A stretch of 64,000 nt of DNA from Zymobacter palmae. GTDB taxonomy: Bacteria > Pseudomonadota > Gammaproteobacteria > Pseudomonadales > Halomonadaceae. The translations under genes and the position numbers were made by a program. The notes below the pieces were generated by a model that saw only the letters and a program-made list of their open reading frames with translations, was not told where the DNA came from and made no database searches. The stretch covers positions 2,204,035 through 2,268,034 of the forward strand of contig NZ_AP018933.1 in the NCBI RefSeq assembly GCF_003610015.1. Direction: 5' to 3'. Shown piece by piece: positions 20,581 through 29,389 of this stretch (position 1 is the first letter of the stretch; each line of letters opens with the position of its first letter).

Positions 20581-20632
20581 GACAGCGCACCTCCTATAGC
20601 AAAGAAGCAAACAGCTCATCTTATTAATGAAA

Positions 20633-20664
20633 ATGCCCACTCACGAGTCATCATAGGTGGGCAT
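20633..20664 (-). terminator. Intrinsic terminator after ugd
   Basis: An 8-bp perfect stem ATGCCCAC/GTGGGCAT with a 16-base loop is followed on the minus strand by TTTTC. It lies between ugd and rfbB, so rfbB probably has its own promoter or depends on read-through. Confidence 0.65.
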
Positions 20665-20738
20665 AGACATATCTGGCACTAAGCTAACAAAAATGCGCAA
20701 GCAAACAGTTGCTTCTATTCTATATTAGCCTCGTATAA

Positions 20739-22091
20739 TCAGTGACCTTGCAGCGAGTCCGCGCGACCAACACCGTAGTACATCAGCCCTGCATCCTTGA
20801 CCGCTTTCGGATCAAAGACATTGCGACCATCGACGATCACCGGGAAACGCAGAGCCGCCTTAACGGCAGCGAAGTCTACACTGCGGAATTCGGTCCATTC
20901 GGTGCAAATAACCAACGCATCGGCACCTTTCAGGGCATCCATGCGATCGTCGACCAACTGCAAGTCGTCACGCTGGCCATAAATACGGTGGCATTCGTCT
21001 TCTGCCACTGGATCATAGCCACGCACGGTAGCGCCCGCCTTCCAAAGTGCTTCCATCAGCACTCGGCTGGGCGCATCACGCATGTCATCAGTTTCCGGCT
21101 TGAACGACAGCCCCCAGACAGCAATCGTGCGGCCTTTCAGGTCACCGTCCAACGCATTGGAGAGCTTGGTGAACAGCGTCTGTTTCTGGCGCAGGTTGAC
21201 CGCTTCTACCGCTTTCAGCAGCTCAGCGTCGTAACCAACTTCGCTGGCCGTACGTGTCAGAGCCTGCACGTCTTTCGGGAAGCAGGAACCGCCATAGCCG
21301 CAGCCGGGATAGATGAAGTGGTAACCAATACGTGGGTCAGAACCGATCCCCTGACGCACCTGCTCGATATCGACATCCAGACGCTCAGCCAAGTTGGCGA
21401 CTTCATTCATGAAGCTAATTTTGGTCGCCAGCATACTGTTGGCAGCGTATTTGGTCAGCTCTGCCGCACGCACATCCATGAACATCAGCTTATTGCGGAT
21501 GCGGTTATACGGCGCGTAGCATTCGCTCATCAGTTCACGAACGCGCTCAGAACCCGTGCCAACGACGATGCGCGCGCCTTTGGAGAAATCTTCAATGGCC
21601 GCCCCTTCCTTGAGAAATTCTGGGTTGGAGCATACATCGAACGCGGGACGATCCGCTTCAGATGGGAAGCGTTCGGCTAATACTGCGGCAACGGCATCAC
21701 GAACTTTGTCAGCGGTTCCGACGGGAACCGTGGATTTATCAATCAACACCTTATAACTGGTCATGTGTTGTCCGACCAGACGAGCGACGTTCAGAACGTA
21801 CTGCAAGTCAGCACTGCCGTCTTCATCGGGAGGCGTACCCACCGCAATGAACTGAAGTACACCGAATTCGACCGCTTTGGAAGGCTCCGTAGTGAAGAAC
21901 AGACGCCCTGCTGCCACATTACGCGTCACGACGTCATCCAGGCCCGGTTCGTAGATCGGCACTTCGCCTTTTTGCAGGCGCGCAATCTTATCCGGGTCGA
22001 TGTCCATGCACATGACCTCATGGCCCGCGTCTGCCAGACATGCCCCCGTGACCAATCCCACATAGCCCACGCCGAAAACGGAAATTTTCAT
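20739..22091 (-). CDS. ugd: UDP-glucose 6-dehydrogenase
   Basis: This enzyme oxidises UDP-glucose to UDP-glucuronic acid with two NAD molecules, supplying acidic sugar for capsule, exopolysaccharide or LPS. The 450-aa protein has the N-terminal NAD motif [24 protein letters not shown] near residue 85, the catalytic [16 protein letters not shown] near 255-270 (nucleophile Cys) and [18 protein letters not shown] near 320. It is a member of the minus-strand polysaccharide locus, with 146 bases separating it from the ligase-like gene upstream. All motifs are intact. Confidence 0.97.
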   Translation of the reverse strand: MKISVFGVGYVGLVTGACLADAGHEVMCMDIDPDKIARLQKGEVPIYEPGLDDVVTRNVAAGRLFFTTEPSKAVEFGVLQFIAVGTPPDEDGSADLQYVLNVARLVGQHMTSYKVLIDKSTVPVGTADKVRDAVAAVLAERFPSEADRPAFDVCSNPEFLKEGAAIEDFSKGARIVVGTGSERVRELMSECYAPYNRIRNKLMFMDVRAAELTKYAANSMLATKISFMNEVANLAERLDVDIEQVRQGIGSDPRIGYHFIYPGCGYGGSCFPKDVQALTRTASEVGYDAELLKAVEAVNLRQKQTLFTKLSNALDGDLKGRTIAVWGLSFKPETDDMRDAPSRVLMEALWKAGATVRGYDPVAEDECHRIYGQRDDLQLVDDRMDALKGADALVICTEWTEFRSVDFAAVKAALRFPVIVDGRNVFDPKAVKDAGLMYYGVGRADSLQGH

Positions 22092-22111
22092 GGCTCATTC
22101 ATCCTTGTGTT

Positions 22112-22163
22112 AAGCCGCACGAAGCGGCTTGCCCAGACAATATCAGTGCGGCTCCAGCCGCAC
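22112..22163 (-). other. Two GC-rich hairpins upstream of ugd
   Basis: AAGCCGC/GCGGCTT (22112-22130) and GTGCGGC/GCCGCAC (22146-22163) are each perfect stems. Because both contain the GCCGCAC or GTGCGGC sequence, an arm of one could also pair with an arm of the other. They sit in the leader or intercistronic RNA before the ugd start and could act as an attenuator or stability element. Confidence 0.4.
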
Positions 22164-22237
22164 AGAGAAATGTAAATCCTTGCATGCCGTCGCCCGACGT
22201 TTATCAGACGAGAAAAAGGCGTTACCGTTCTTGTAAC

Positions 22238-23539
22238 CTACTTGGACGACGGGAGAAATCCGCTATTGGTCCAACGTAGCTGGGCCTGCCGATAACGCAG
22301 GCATGCCCAGAACACCGCGATCGCGTAAGGGTACACCATGACCGCGTCGTTATGAGTGAAAAGCACCTGCGACATCCCAAAATCCATAAAGCATACAGGG
22401 ATCATTGCCCCCCCTAAGGCCAGCGAACGGGTTGTCATGTCACGGCTCTTGCGGTAGCGCGAGAACAGCGCGAGAGGTACAAGATAGACGCCCAGAAGCG
22501 CAAGGACACCGATGCTGCCGCGCTTGGCGGCAGCATCTAGGATTTCATTGTGGGCGGATTGCAGATCCTGCTCGATGACGCCCTGCCCGTAACCAAACTT
22601 TTCATGAATCTCGTTGCGCATTTCTACGAACTGATAGGACCCATAACCAAAGATGGGTCGGTGGCCGTACATGTAATTGGCCATTCGCCACAAGTCAAAG
22701 CGGGCCCCCAGCGACGTATTGTTTTCGCCCTGTCTATAGTCATGTATGTCGATGTAGATTTGATGAATACGCCGCGCAACGCCCGTTTCGGGAATCGCCA
22801 CGACAGCAGCACCACACATGAATATCCCTGTGATAAGGCCAATCCACTGAGTACGTGACAGGAAGTTCGAGTAATTGCGAATCAGCATAAGAAAGATCAA
22901 CGGTGCCCCGATCCAGCCCCCGCGAGACCCCGACAACAGCGAAGCCCCTATTCCCATTGCCGCACCCAACGCAAAAGCCGTAATCCAGTAAGCACGACGC
23001 TTCTGTTCCTGTCCCCAAGCAATGCCTGCAAGGCATAGCACGCCCATCAGCATGGAAAGATCACCAAACTGAATGGGGTACAAGAAGCCTTCTGCCCTAT
23101 CCATCCCAAGCCATATCTTCTGATAGACAGCGATGACGCCAGCAGATACCGCGCTTAAGATTACGCCCCGCCAGAGCCAAGTGACACGCGGGGGGTAACG
23201 CAGCAAAATCAGTAGTACCGGAATCGCCAGCAGAAAACGAGCGGGTTTATCAAGTTCACGAGATTTAAGGTGGAACCAAAGAATTTCCGCTGCCAGCGCA
23301 CAGAAGTAAGCTCCAAAGGCGGCCATCAACCAGCGGTCATGAGCATTGATTCTAAGCTTGAACGGGGTTGCGGAACTGAGCCAAGAACGAGGCAGCAACA
23401 GCACCACAGACAGCAGCAGCAATAGCGTCGGCCCCAGCGAGTAACCACCGGGAAAGGAAAGGTTTATGGCGAACATCAAAAATACGATTAGGGTGGTGAC
23501 CCAGCGCCATCGACATGTAGGTTCAGCCCTTACGGCCAT
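22238..23539 (-). CDS. O-antigen ligase/Wzy_C-type polysaccharide membrane protein
   Basis: This 433-aa polytopic membrane protein has about ten to twelve hydrophobic segments. The family signature GSRGGW lies near residue 215, and a large periplasmic loop contains SLGARFDLWRMANYMYGHRPIFGYG near 290-315 and AHNEILDAAAKRGSIG near 340. Members join O-antigen or exopolysaccharide chains to lipid A core or polymerise repeat units. A separate Wzy-like polymerase in this locus makes ligase (WaaL-type) the more likely role. ATG 23539 follows CAGGAG. A GATAGAC repeat tract starts 46 bases upstream, in the promoter/leader region. Confidence 0.85.
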   Translation of the reverse strand: MAVRAEPTCRWRWVTTLIVFLMFAINLSFPGGYSLGPTLLLLLSVVLLLPRSWLSSATPFKLRINAHDRWLMAAFGAYFCALAAEILWFHLKSRELDKPARFLLAIPVLLILLRYPPRVTWLWRGVILSAVSAGVIAVYQKIWLGMDRAEGFLYPIQFGDLSMLMGVLCLAGIAWGQEQKRRAYWITAFALGAAMGIGASLLSGSRGGWIGAPLIFLMLIRNYSNFLSRTQWIGLITGIFMCGAAVVAIPETGVARRIHQIYIDIHDYRQGENNTSLGARFDLWRMANYMYGHRPIFGYGSYQFVEMRNEIHEKFGYGQGVIEQDLQSAHNEILDAAAKRGSIGVLALLGVYLVPLALFSRYRKSRDMTTRSLALGGAMIPVCFMDFGMSQVLFTHNDAVMVYPYAIAVFWACLRYRQAQLRWTNSGFLPSSK

Positions 23540-23585
23540 GATAACTCCTGATATGATTGGTACAGCCAAGCGGTAAATGGCAGTC

Positions 23586-23625
23586 GATAGACGATAGACG
23601 ATAGACGATAGACGATAGAATAGAC
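23586..23625. repeat. GATAGAC heptanucleotide tandem repeat
   Basis: Four perfect copies of GATAGAC are followed by a partial copy and a degenerate one (GATAGA-ATAGAC). The tract lies 47-86 bases upstream of the ligase-like start codon, where a change in copy number would alter promoter or leader spacing without shifting a reading frame. Confidence 0.9.
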
Positions 23626-23799
23626 CTCCTGTCTACCAAAATGTCTCTTCCATGATTTGGCTTATCGACTTATTTTGTATGGATTATGCATAACAAAACA
23701 TATTCAAGAACAGATTATTTAGGGCAACAATAGGTCTATTTCTTTATATTAACAGAATATTAAAGCATTCAACTACGCAACTTCATATCAAAACAAAAA

Positions 23800-23825
23800 G
23801 GGTGGCTAATTTTTTCATACCACCC
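23800..23825 (-). terminator. Intrinsic terminator of the sugar-phosphate transferase gene
   Basis: On the minus strand the stem GGGTGG/CCACCC with a 14-base loop is followed by TTTTTGTTTTG. It lies 27 bases after the stop of the 23852-25243 gene and closes the AT-rich polysaccharide operon. Confidence 0.8.
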
Positions 23826-23851
23826 ATTAATTTCAAATATAGCTATATATC

Positions 23852-25243
23852 TTAGCTTGCAGATTTATCGCTAATAACCTTAAAGAAGGTCATAAATATA
23901 ATTTTTATATCTAACCATAACGACCAGTTTTCAATATACCACAGGTCATATTCTACTCGGCGTTCAAGGCTAGTGTCGCCCCTCAGCCCATGAATCTGAG
24001 CCCAGCCAGTAATACCAGCCTTAACCATATGCTTTTGCATATAGCCCGGAATTTCTTCACCAAATTTTTTGACAAAGATGTCGCGCTCTGGACGCGGCCC
24101 CACGATCGACATATCCCCCTTAAGAACGTTAAGGAACTGCGGAAGCTCATCTAGGCTAGCCTTACGAATGAACTTACCAAACGGCGTGATATCTTTATTT
24201 TTTGCGTTACCCCAGACCACCTTGCTCTTTTCGCTATCCACTGGCATAGACCGGAACTTCAGCATGCCAAAATTGCGGTTGTTCCAGCTAACGCGCGTCT
24301 GCCTATAGAAGATAGGTCCTTGGGAAGACAACTTGACACCCAGTGCCACTAGTAGCAACACAGGAAAAATCATCACAATGATGAGAGATGACAGCACAAT
24401 GTCTTCAAGGCGCTTAATGCACCGTTTACTTTTCGTCATGGGCGAACAGCTAATATCAAGCAACCTAACGCCGGAAAACGTCGATGGTTTGTAGTTGATC
24501 AGCCTCAGTTCCTGCATTCCCGGCATAAACCGGATGTTCAATGACATCTTGTCGAGCGCATCTACGATTGGCGCTACCTGATCGCCCAAAGAGATCGGCA
24601 GGCAGATCCAAACTTCATCCTCATCAATGTTGAGCTCCTGCAAAGATGCCATCGAATAGGTGTTCCAACCTAAGAGGGCTGCTGCATCGCTATCGCTTTC
24701 TCTGACAAGTACGCGTGACACTTCGAACTCAGAATATTGGTCTTGTCGCAATGCCTGCGCGACCTGATCACAATAAGTATAGTTGCCGATCAATAGTACT
24801 TTATACTTTTGCTTTTGTATGACACAGCGATAAACCGAATATGCCAGAGCGCGCGCAATCAAAGTTAAAAAAAATGCTATCCCGCCCCAATAAAGAAGCC
24901 ATTCCCTGACAAATTTTTCGTTAAGATCGAAAAAGAATAGCACAACCAAGATGCTGATGCCCCATATAATGTAGCCTCGCATGATGTCACAGAAAATTTT
25001 TAATGCACTTTTCCCCTTCCAGCTGGCATACATGCCCACAAGAGGGAATATACAAGCTGCTAACAAAGCGCCTACAAGAGTGGCCCAGCTATATTTTTCG
25101 ATAGACATAGCTAAGCTATTAAAATAAAAAGAATATGCCAACCATCCTGACATTATTATAAGCACAACATCTAGCACATTAGAAAAACAAGCGCTAAAAT
25201 TTATAGCAGTAACTGTCAAATGCTGATTTTCGTTACTTTTCAT
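23852..25243 (-). CDS. Undecaprenyl-phosphate sugar phosphotransferase (WcaJ/WbaP type)
   Basis: This initiating enzyme transfers a sugar-1-phosphate, often glucose or galactose, to undecaprenyl phosphate at the inner membrane. The 463-aa protein has four N-terminal membrane segments (about residues 20-150), a CoA-binding-like Rossmann region (VLLIGNYTYCDQVAQAL), a fifth hydrophobic segment near 285 and the C-terminal bacterial sugar transferase domain with GPIFYRQTRV, MLKFRSM, RKASLDELPQFLNVLKGDMS and VGPRPER. ATG 25243 is preferred over a TTG at 25273, with GGA upstream. It is the last gene of the AT-rich operon and base composition is intermediate between island and flanks. Confidence 0.93.
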   Translation of the reverse strand: MKSNENQHLTVTAINFSACFSNVLDVVLIIMSGWLAYSFYFNSLAMSIEKYSWATLVGALLAACIFPLVGMYASWKGKSALKIFCDIMRGYIIWGISILVVLFFFDLNEKFVREWLLYWGGIAFFLTLIARALAYSVYRCVIQKQKYKVLLIGNYTYCDQVAQALRQDQYSEFEVSRVLVRESDSDAAALLGWNTYSMASLQELNIDEDEVWICLPISLGDQVAPIVDALDKMSLNIRFMPGMQELRLINYKPSTFSGVRLLDISCSPMTKSKRCIKRLEDIVLSSLIIVMIFPVLLLVALGVKLSSQGPIFYRQTRVSWNNRNFGMLKFRSMPVDSEKSKVVWGNAKNKDITPFGKFIRKASLDELPQFLNVLKGDMSIVGPRPERDIFVKKFGEEIPGYMQKHMVKAGITGWAQIHGLRGDTSLERRVEYDLWYIENWSLWLDIKIIFMTFFKVISDKSAS

Positions 25244-25367
25244 AAAAAGTCCATATAACCTGTCGCGTTTCAACGCTTATAGCAGAATTGACTAAAAACA
25301 ATTACATGTATTTTTCAAATATCCACAATAAACCTTTAATCTTTTTGTATTTAGTAAATTATATTCA

Positions 25368-26117
25368 TCAGCTTCTAACTTTAAACTCAACTGCCCTAAA
25401 AACGTAGTGTGTAAAAAAATATAACGACCTTATTATACTGAAATGGAAGCTTTTACGCAAAACATTCCAATGCCAAGTAATTGCTTTTCGTTTGGAAGAT
25501 GAAAGACTATTATTTGATATATTATGAAAAACCAAAGGCTCTTTTTCAAAACCTAACTTCTTATTGGAGGTAGCGTCAATCACTTTATATATAAAAGCAA
25601 AATCTTCATGTCCAATGTTTTCAAAGTAAGTTTGATCAGCCTGTTTTTTTCTAACTACAACACTTGAAAAACAGACTCTTACTTTTTTCTGCAAAAATTC
25701 TTTGGAAGTAACATTTCCAGGCATATTAATTGTTTTCTCTACTTTGTTTTTCACATAAAAATAACTTGCACCTACTATATCAAAATTTTTTAAAATTTTT
25801 GTTTGTCGTTCAAGTTTATCAATAGACCAAGTATCATCACTATCGATAAAAGCCAAAAATTCACCTTTGCTATTTTGTATTCCTTTATTTCTTGAATAAG
25901 AAACCCCCTGATTTTCAGTATTTTTTAAAATCTTTACTCTATTATCTTTTATGTTTTCGATAATTTTGTGCATGCTATTATCAGTCGAACTATCATCTAT
26001 CACTATGAGCTCAAGAGAAGAAACTGTTTGTTTCAAAACAGATTCAACAGCTTGAAGCACTGTATCTTCTGCATTATATACAGGTAATATTACACTAAAT
26101 TTAACATTTTTAATCAT
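25368..26117 (-). CDS. Glycosyltransferase family 2
   Basis: The 249-aa protein has a GT-A fold start (FSVILPVYNAEDTV), the nucleotide-sugar DDSSTDNS near residue 42, NKGIQNSKGEFLAFIDSDD with a DxD near 90, and a short variable C-terminus. It probably adds one sugar to the lipid-linked repeat unit. ATG 26117 overlaps the upstream gene's stop as ATGA, with GGAG eight bases upstream, so translation is coupled. It is strongly AT-rich, like the rest of the island. Confidence 0.88.
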   Translation of the reverse strand: MIKNVKFSVILPVYNAEDTVLQAVESVLKQTVSSLELIVIDDSSTDNSMHKIIENIKDNRVKILKNTENQGVSYSRNKGIQNSKGEFLAFIDSDDTWSIDKLERQTKILKNFDIVGASYFYVKNKVEKTINMPGNVTSKEFLQKKVRVCFSSVVVRKKQADQTYFENIGHEDFAFIYKVIDATSNKKLGFEKEPLVFHNISNNSLSSSKRKAITWHWNVLRKSFHFSIIRSLYFFTHYVFRAVEFKVRS

Positions 26118-27169
26118 AACACTAGCTCCAACCATTTAGGCTTGATTTCATCTAGACAAAAACGTTTAGAATTTTTAATAGCAGCACATCGCATATCACT
26201 CAAAAGGCTTTCATTCGAAGTCAAAAGCATCAGTGAGCTAACAAATTCTTTACTTGTTTTAACAACAAATCCCCCCCTTGAGTTTCCTATTATTTCTTTT
26301 GGTCCTGTCGGGCAATCCATTACAACACATGGCAATCCATATGCTTGAGATTCAATCAAGACCATTGGAAACCCCTCATAAGCGGAGGTCATTAGAAATA
26401 AAGAAGACTCTTGATAAATAGCACTGGTATCAGCAAGCATTCCTCTAAAATTAACCGATGCAGAAATACCAAGTTCATCTCTATATTTTATAAGCTTGTT
26501 TTTTTCATCACCATCGCCCACTATATCTAAACACCACCCATCAGCATCCTGCTTTTTAAAATCAGCCCAGTACTCTAATAAATGATCAACTCGTTTTTGA
26601 TGAACTAATCGCCCTACAAATAATGCTCTTTTCTTCCTATTACTATCAGTAACTTTTACATTGCAAGTAGGCGCTATATTAGGGATAACAAACGTAGGAA
26701 TTTTAGCTTTATTTTTTATCCAGCTTTCGTTTTCTTTTGTCAACAGTATTGCTGCCTTGTAGTATTTAGAAGTTGCTATTTTTAAAAATTTTACGATCAA
26801 AGAATAACTTGCATATGAAACATGCTCACAGACATATGTATTTAAAAAAATATTCTTCTTTTTTATCTTGGATATAACACTGTATATGCATGAAAGTTTC
26901 CCCATTGTTATTACAAATACTGCTTTATATTTTTTACTATTTATAGCATCCACTATACTCCAAATAGAAGTGATATAACCACTATGATCAGCACAAATCA
27001 CATTCGCATCAGACATATCATAAAAAGTTTTTACACCTGACTTTATTGAGTATATGTCTACATTCAACTCTGAAGAAAGGATATATGCCATATTGCTAAC
27101 AACACGCTCAGTTCCACCAAAGCCGAAAGCATTATCAATTACAATTGCGACACCGCTACTATCAGTCAT
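26114..27169 (-). CDS. Glycosyltransferase family 4
   Basis: The 351-aa protein has a GT-B fold. The N-terminal GFGGTERVVSNMAYIL acceptor-side glycine motif lies near residue 16. The C-terminal half has the nucleotide-binding FVGRLVHQKRVDHLL near 190 and the SAYEGFPMVLIESQAYGLP motif with conserved E-x7-E near 265-280. It probably adds one sugar to the repeat unit on the cytoplasmic side. Its start overlaps the flippase stop by eight bases (ATGACTGA) and its stop overlaps the next start by four bases. AT-rich. Confidence 0.92.
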   Translation of the reverse strand: MTDSSGVAIVIDNAFGFGGTERVVSNMAYILSSELNVDIYSIKSGVKTFYDMSDANVICADHSGYITSIWSIVDAINSKKYKAVFVITMGKLSCIYSVISKIKKKNIFLNTYVCEHVSYASYSLIVKFLKIATSKYYKAAILLTKENESWIKNKAKIPTFVIPNIAPTCNVKVTDSNRKKRALFVGRLVHQKRVDHLLEYWADFKKQDADGWCLDIVGDGDEKNKLIKYRDELGISASVNFRGMLADTSAIYQESSLFLMTSAYEGFPMVLIESQAYGLPCVVMDCPTGPKEIIGNSRGGFVVKTSKEFVSSLMLLTSNESLLSDMRCAAIKNSKRFCLDEIKPKWLELVL

Positions 27170-28463
27170 TTTTACTCTCCATAACTTTTTTCACTAGACC
27201 GTAAGTGATAGCAAAATATAAAAGCAAAATATTGGTTAAAGCTTCTGATATAAAAATAGCTATGGCTCCTCCCGTTGCCCCCCACATAAGACATAAAGGG
27301 ATAGCAATAGCGATATGAACTACAGCCACAACTATAGGAATTGAAACAAATACCTTATTATAACCAAAAGGAAGAAGTATATAATTTGCTAAAATCACAG
27401 ATGCAGTTACAAGAAATATTAAAGGGGACATTATCTTCATGTCAACAACAGCATTACTGTATTCATTTCCAAGAATACAATACACAACCTCATTTGAAAA
27501 CAAATATAATAAAAAAGACATAAAAAAAGTAATAACCAGTTTAAAAATAGCGACATTTTTTATAAACCAAGCAGCCTTCCTTTCATCATTCTCCAATATA
27601 CTAATAATCCTAGGATAAATAGCCCCATTCATTATTATAACAATCCCGGTCACAGCCATTCTTATTTTATCGACCCCATTAAATAGTCCCGCATCCCTAG
27701 ACGAAGAGAATATCCCCAAAACAATAACTGTACTAAGCGTATAAAAACTAATCGCAACATTAGATATAAAAAAAGAAAAGCTTTTTTTCAAGTTAAAAAA
27801 AACAAAATGGAATGTTATTTTGCTTTTAACAACTAGCTTTTTACTTAATACCAATGTAAATCCGATTAAGCCTGATGATATAGTAACCAAGGATTGTATT
27901 ATGATAGCAATCATAAGGTCGTCTTTACTTTTTACTAAACACAAAATAAATAATAAACCACACCCTCTAGCTATTAGATTAGAGACAGTAATCCCCCAAA
28001 GTTTTTCTACCCCTTGAAAAAACCAGTTAGGAAATAGCACACTACCAATGACTTGAGTAGATGCCAAAACAATAATTAAAGCGCAATCATAAAGCTGAGG
28101 TATAAAAGTGCAAAGTAAAATCAAAAAGAAAAAACATAAAATAGCCAAAAAAAACTTTGCTGCCAATACATTCCAAAATAAAGAAGAAATTTTTTCTTTG
28201 TTTTCTTTATTTATAGCTATATCTTTTGTTGCACTTATATCAAAACCATAGTTTGTGGCAATAATGCAATATTGGGATATTGCTAAAGCAAAACCATAAA
28301 TCCCAAATTGGGATGGGGATAAGACACGAGCCAAATAAGGTAGCGTCGCTAATGTTAATACATATTGCCCTCCCTGGAGCATAATTAATGAAAATACATT
28401 TGTCAGAAATTTTTTATTCTTTTCAAGAATAATTTTAGCTCTATCATATATTTTGCACTGCAT
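27162..28463 (-). CDS. wzx: Wzx-type polysaccharide flippase
   Basis: The 433-aa polytopic membrane protein of the MOP/RfbX superfamily has about twelve hydrophobic segments and an N-terminal MLQGGQYVLTLATLPYLARVL typical of O-unit flippases. It should move the undecaprenyl-linked repeat unit to the periplasmic face for polymerisation by the Wzy protein encoded two genes upstream. ATG 28463 has AAAAGG upstream and lies inside the 3' end of the preceding glycosyltransferase gene, so the two overlap by about 60 bases. AT-rich. Confidence 0.9.
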   Translation of the reverse strand: MQCKIYDRAKIILEKNKKFLTNVFSLIMLQGGQYVLTLATLPYLARVLSPSQFGIYGFALAISQYCIIATNYGFDISATKDIAINKENKEKISSLFWNVLAAKFFLAILCFFFLILLCTFIPQLYDCALIIVLASTQVIGSVLFPNWFFQGVEKLWGITVSNLIARGCGLLFILCLVKSKDDLMIAIIIQSLVTISSGLIGFTLVLSKKLVVKSKITFHFVFFNLKKSFSFFISNVAISFYTLSTVIVLGIFSSSRDAGLFNGVDKIRMAVTGIVIIMNGAIYPRIISILENDERKAAWFIKNVAIFKLVITFFMSFLLYLFSNEVVYCILGNEYSNAVVDMKIMSPLIFLVTASVILANYILLPFGYNKVFVSIPIVVAVVHIAIAIPLCLMWGATGGAIAIFISEALTNILLLYFAITYGLVKKVMESKND

Positions 28464-29389
28464 AAACAAAACCTTTTTCCAAAGATTGCTAACAAAAAAA
28501 TAGTGAATCCTTTGAAAGTCTTAATTACATTGTTATTTTTCCAAGAAAAACACCACTTTTTCATATCTATAGTTAAACCATTCTTCCAACATGATTTTAA
28601 ATAAAAATTTAAAAGATAGTCATGATATTCCTTATCTTTTTCTTGCAAAAGATAACGCTTATACTCATTTTTCCCTTCAAGCTCCCCTACAATTTCTGGA
28701 AAATCCATAGGATTATTTGAAGAAGCAGTATTACCCTCCGTATCTATATTATAAGTCACCAGAGGTTTATTTACGAATACTGTATTATTCAGTATACTCA
28801 ACATAAAGAAACAGCTGATATCTTCCCCTATTTTTTGACTTTCTGGAAAGAATATTTTGTTATCGCAGAATACTGATTTATGCGCACAAAAGGATGAAGG
28901 AAAGTATGGAAATTCACCTACACTCTTCAGATCGTTGTAATTAATGACACAAATTTCACTAGTATTTTTCAATGTTTTATCAATAGTATTATTACTAGAC
29001 TTTTTTATTCTATATGCAGAAGCAAAAATGTTTTGCCCTGGGTATAAAGAAACAGCTTTTCTTATGTACTCCAAATACTCGTTTTCCCAATGATCGTCAG
29101 CGTCTAGAAAACAGATTAAACTATCTTTCGGAGATTCGATGATAGCTCTATTACGAGCAGAAGATACTCCTCCATTTTTTTGTTTAAAAACATCAAAAGA
29201 AACACCCAGATTTTCAAATTTTTTCTTATATTTATATATTTCTTCCAATGAGTTATCAGTAGATCCATCATCTACTATAAAAACACTGTTAGGCGCCGAT
29301 GTTTGCTTAAGTAATGAATTTAAAGTTCCTCCAATAACATTGGCTTTATTATAAACAGGAATTGCCACTATTATTTTTTCAATATTCAT
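28403..29389 (-). CDS. Glycosyltransferase family 2
   Basis: The 328-aa protein has the GT-A start IIVAIPVYNKANVI, nucleotide-sugar motif VDDGSTDNS near residue 43, GVSSARNRAII and the DxD in CFLDADDHWE near 95. The C-terminal third is family-variable. It probably builds the lipid-linked repeat unit. ATG 29389 overlaps the Wzy stop (ATGA) and has AAGGGTG upstream; the open frame continues upstream inside the wzy gene without conserved sequence. AT-rich. Confidence 0.9.
   Translation of the reverse strand: MNIEKIIVAIPVYNKANVIGGTLNSLLKQTSAPNSVFIVDDGSTDNSLEEIYKYKKKFENLGVSFDVFKQKNGGVSSARNRAIIESPKDSLICFLDADDHWENEYLEYIRKAVSLYPGQNIFASAYRIKKSSNNTIDKTLKNTSEICVINYNDLKSVGEFPYFPSSFCAHKSVFCDNKIFFPESQKIGEDISCFFMLSILNNTVFVNKPLVTYNIDTEGNTASSNNPMDFPEIVGELEGKNEYKRYLLQEKDKEYHDYLLNFYLKSCWKNGLTIDMKKWCFSWKNNNVIKTFKGFTIFLLAIFGKRFCLCSAKYMIELKLFLKRIKNF

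Larger units (their letters stand above)
23540..23851. other. Spacer with repeat tract and terminator
   Basis: No gene is seen between the ligase-like gene and the sugar-phosphate transferase gene. The spacer contains the GATAGAC tandem repeat, an AT-rich section and the terminator of the upstream gene, so the ligase-like gene must start from its own promoter within these 312 bases. Confidence 0.7.
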
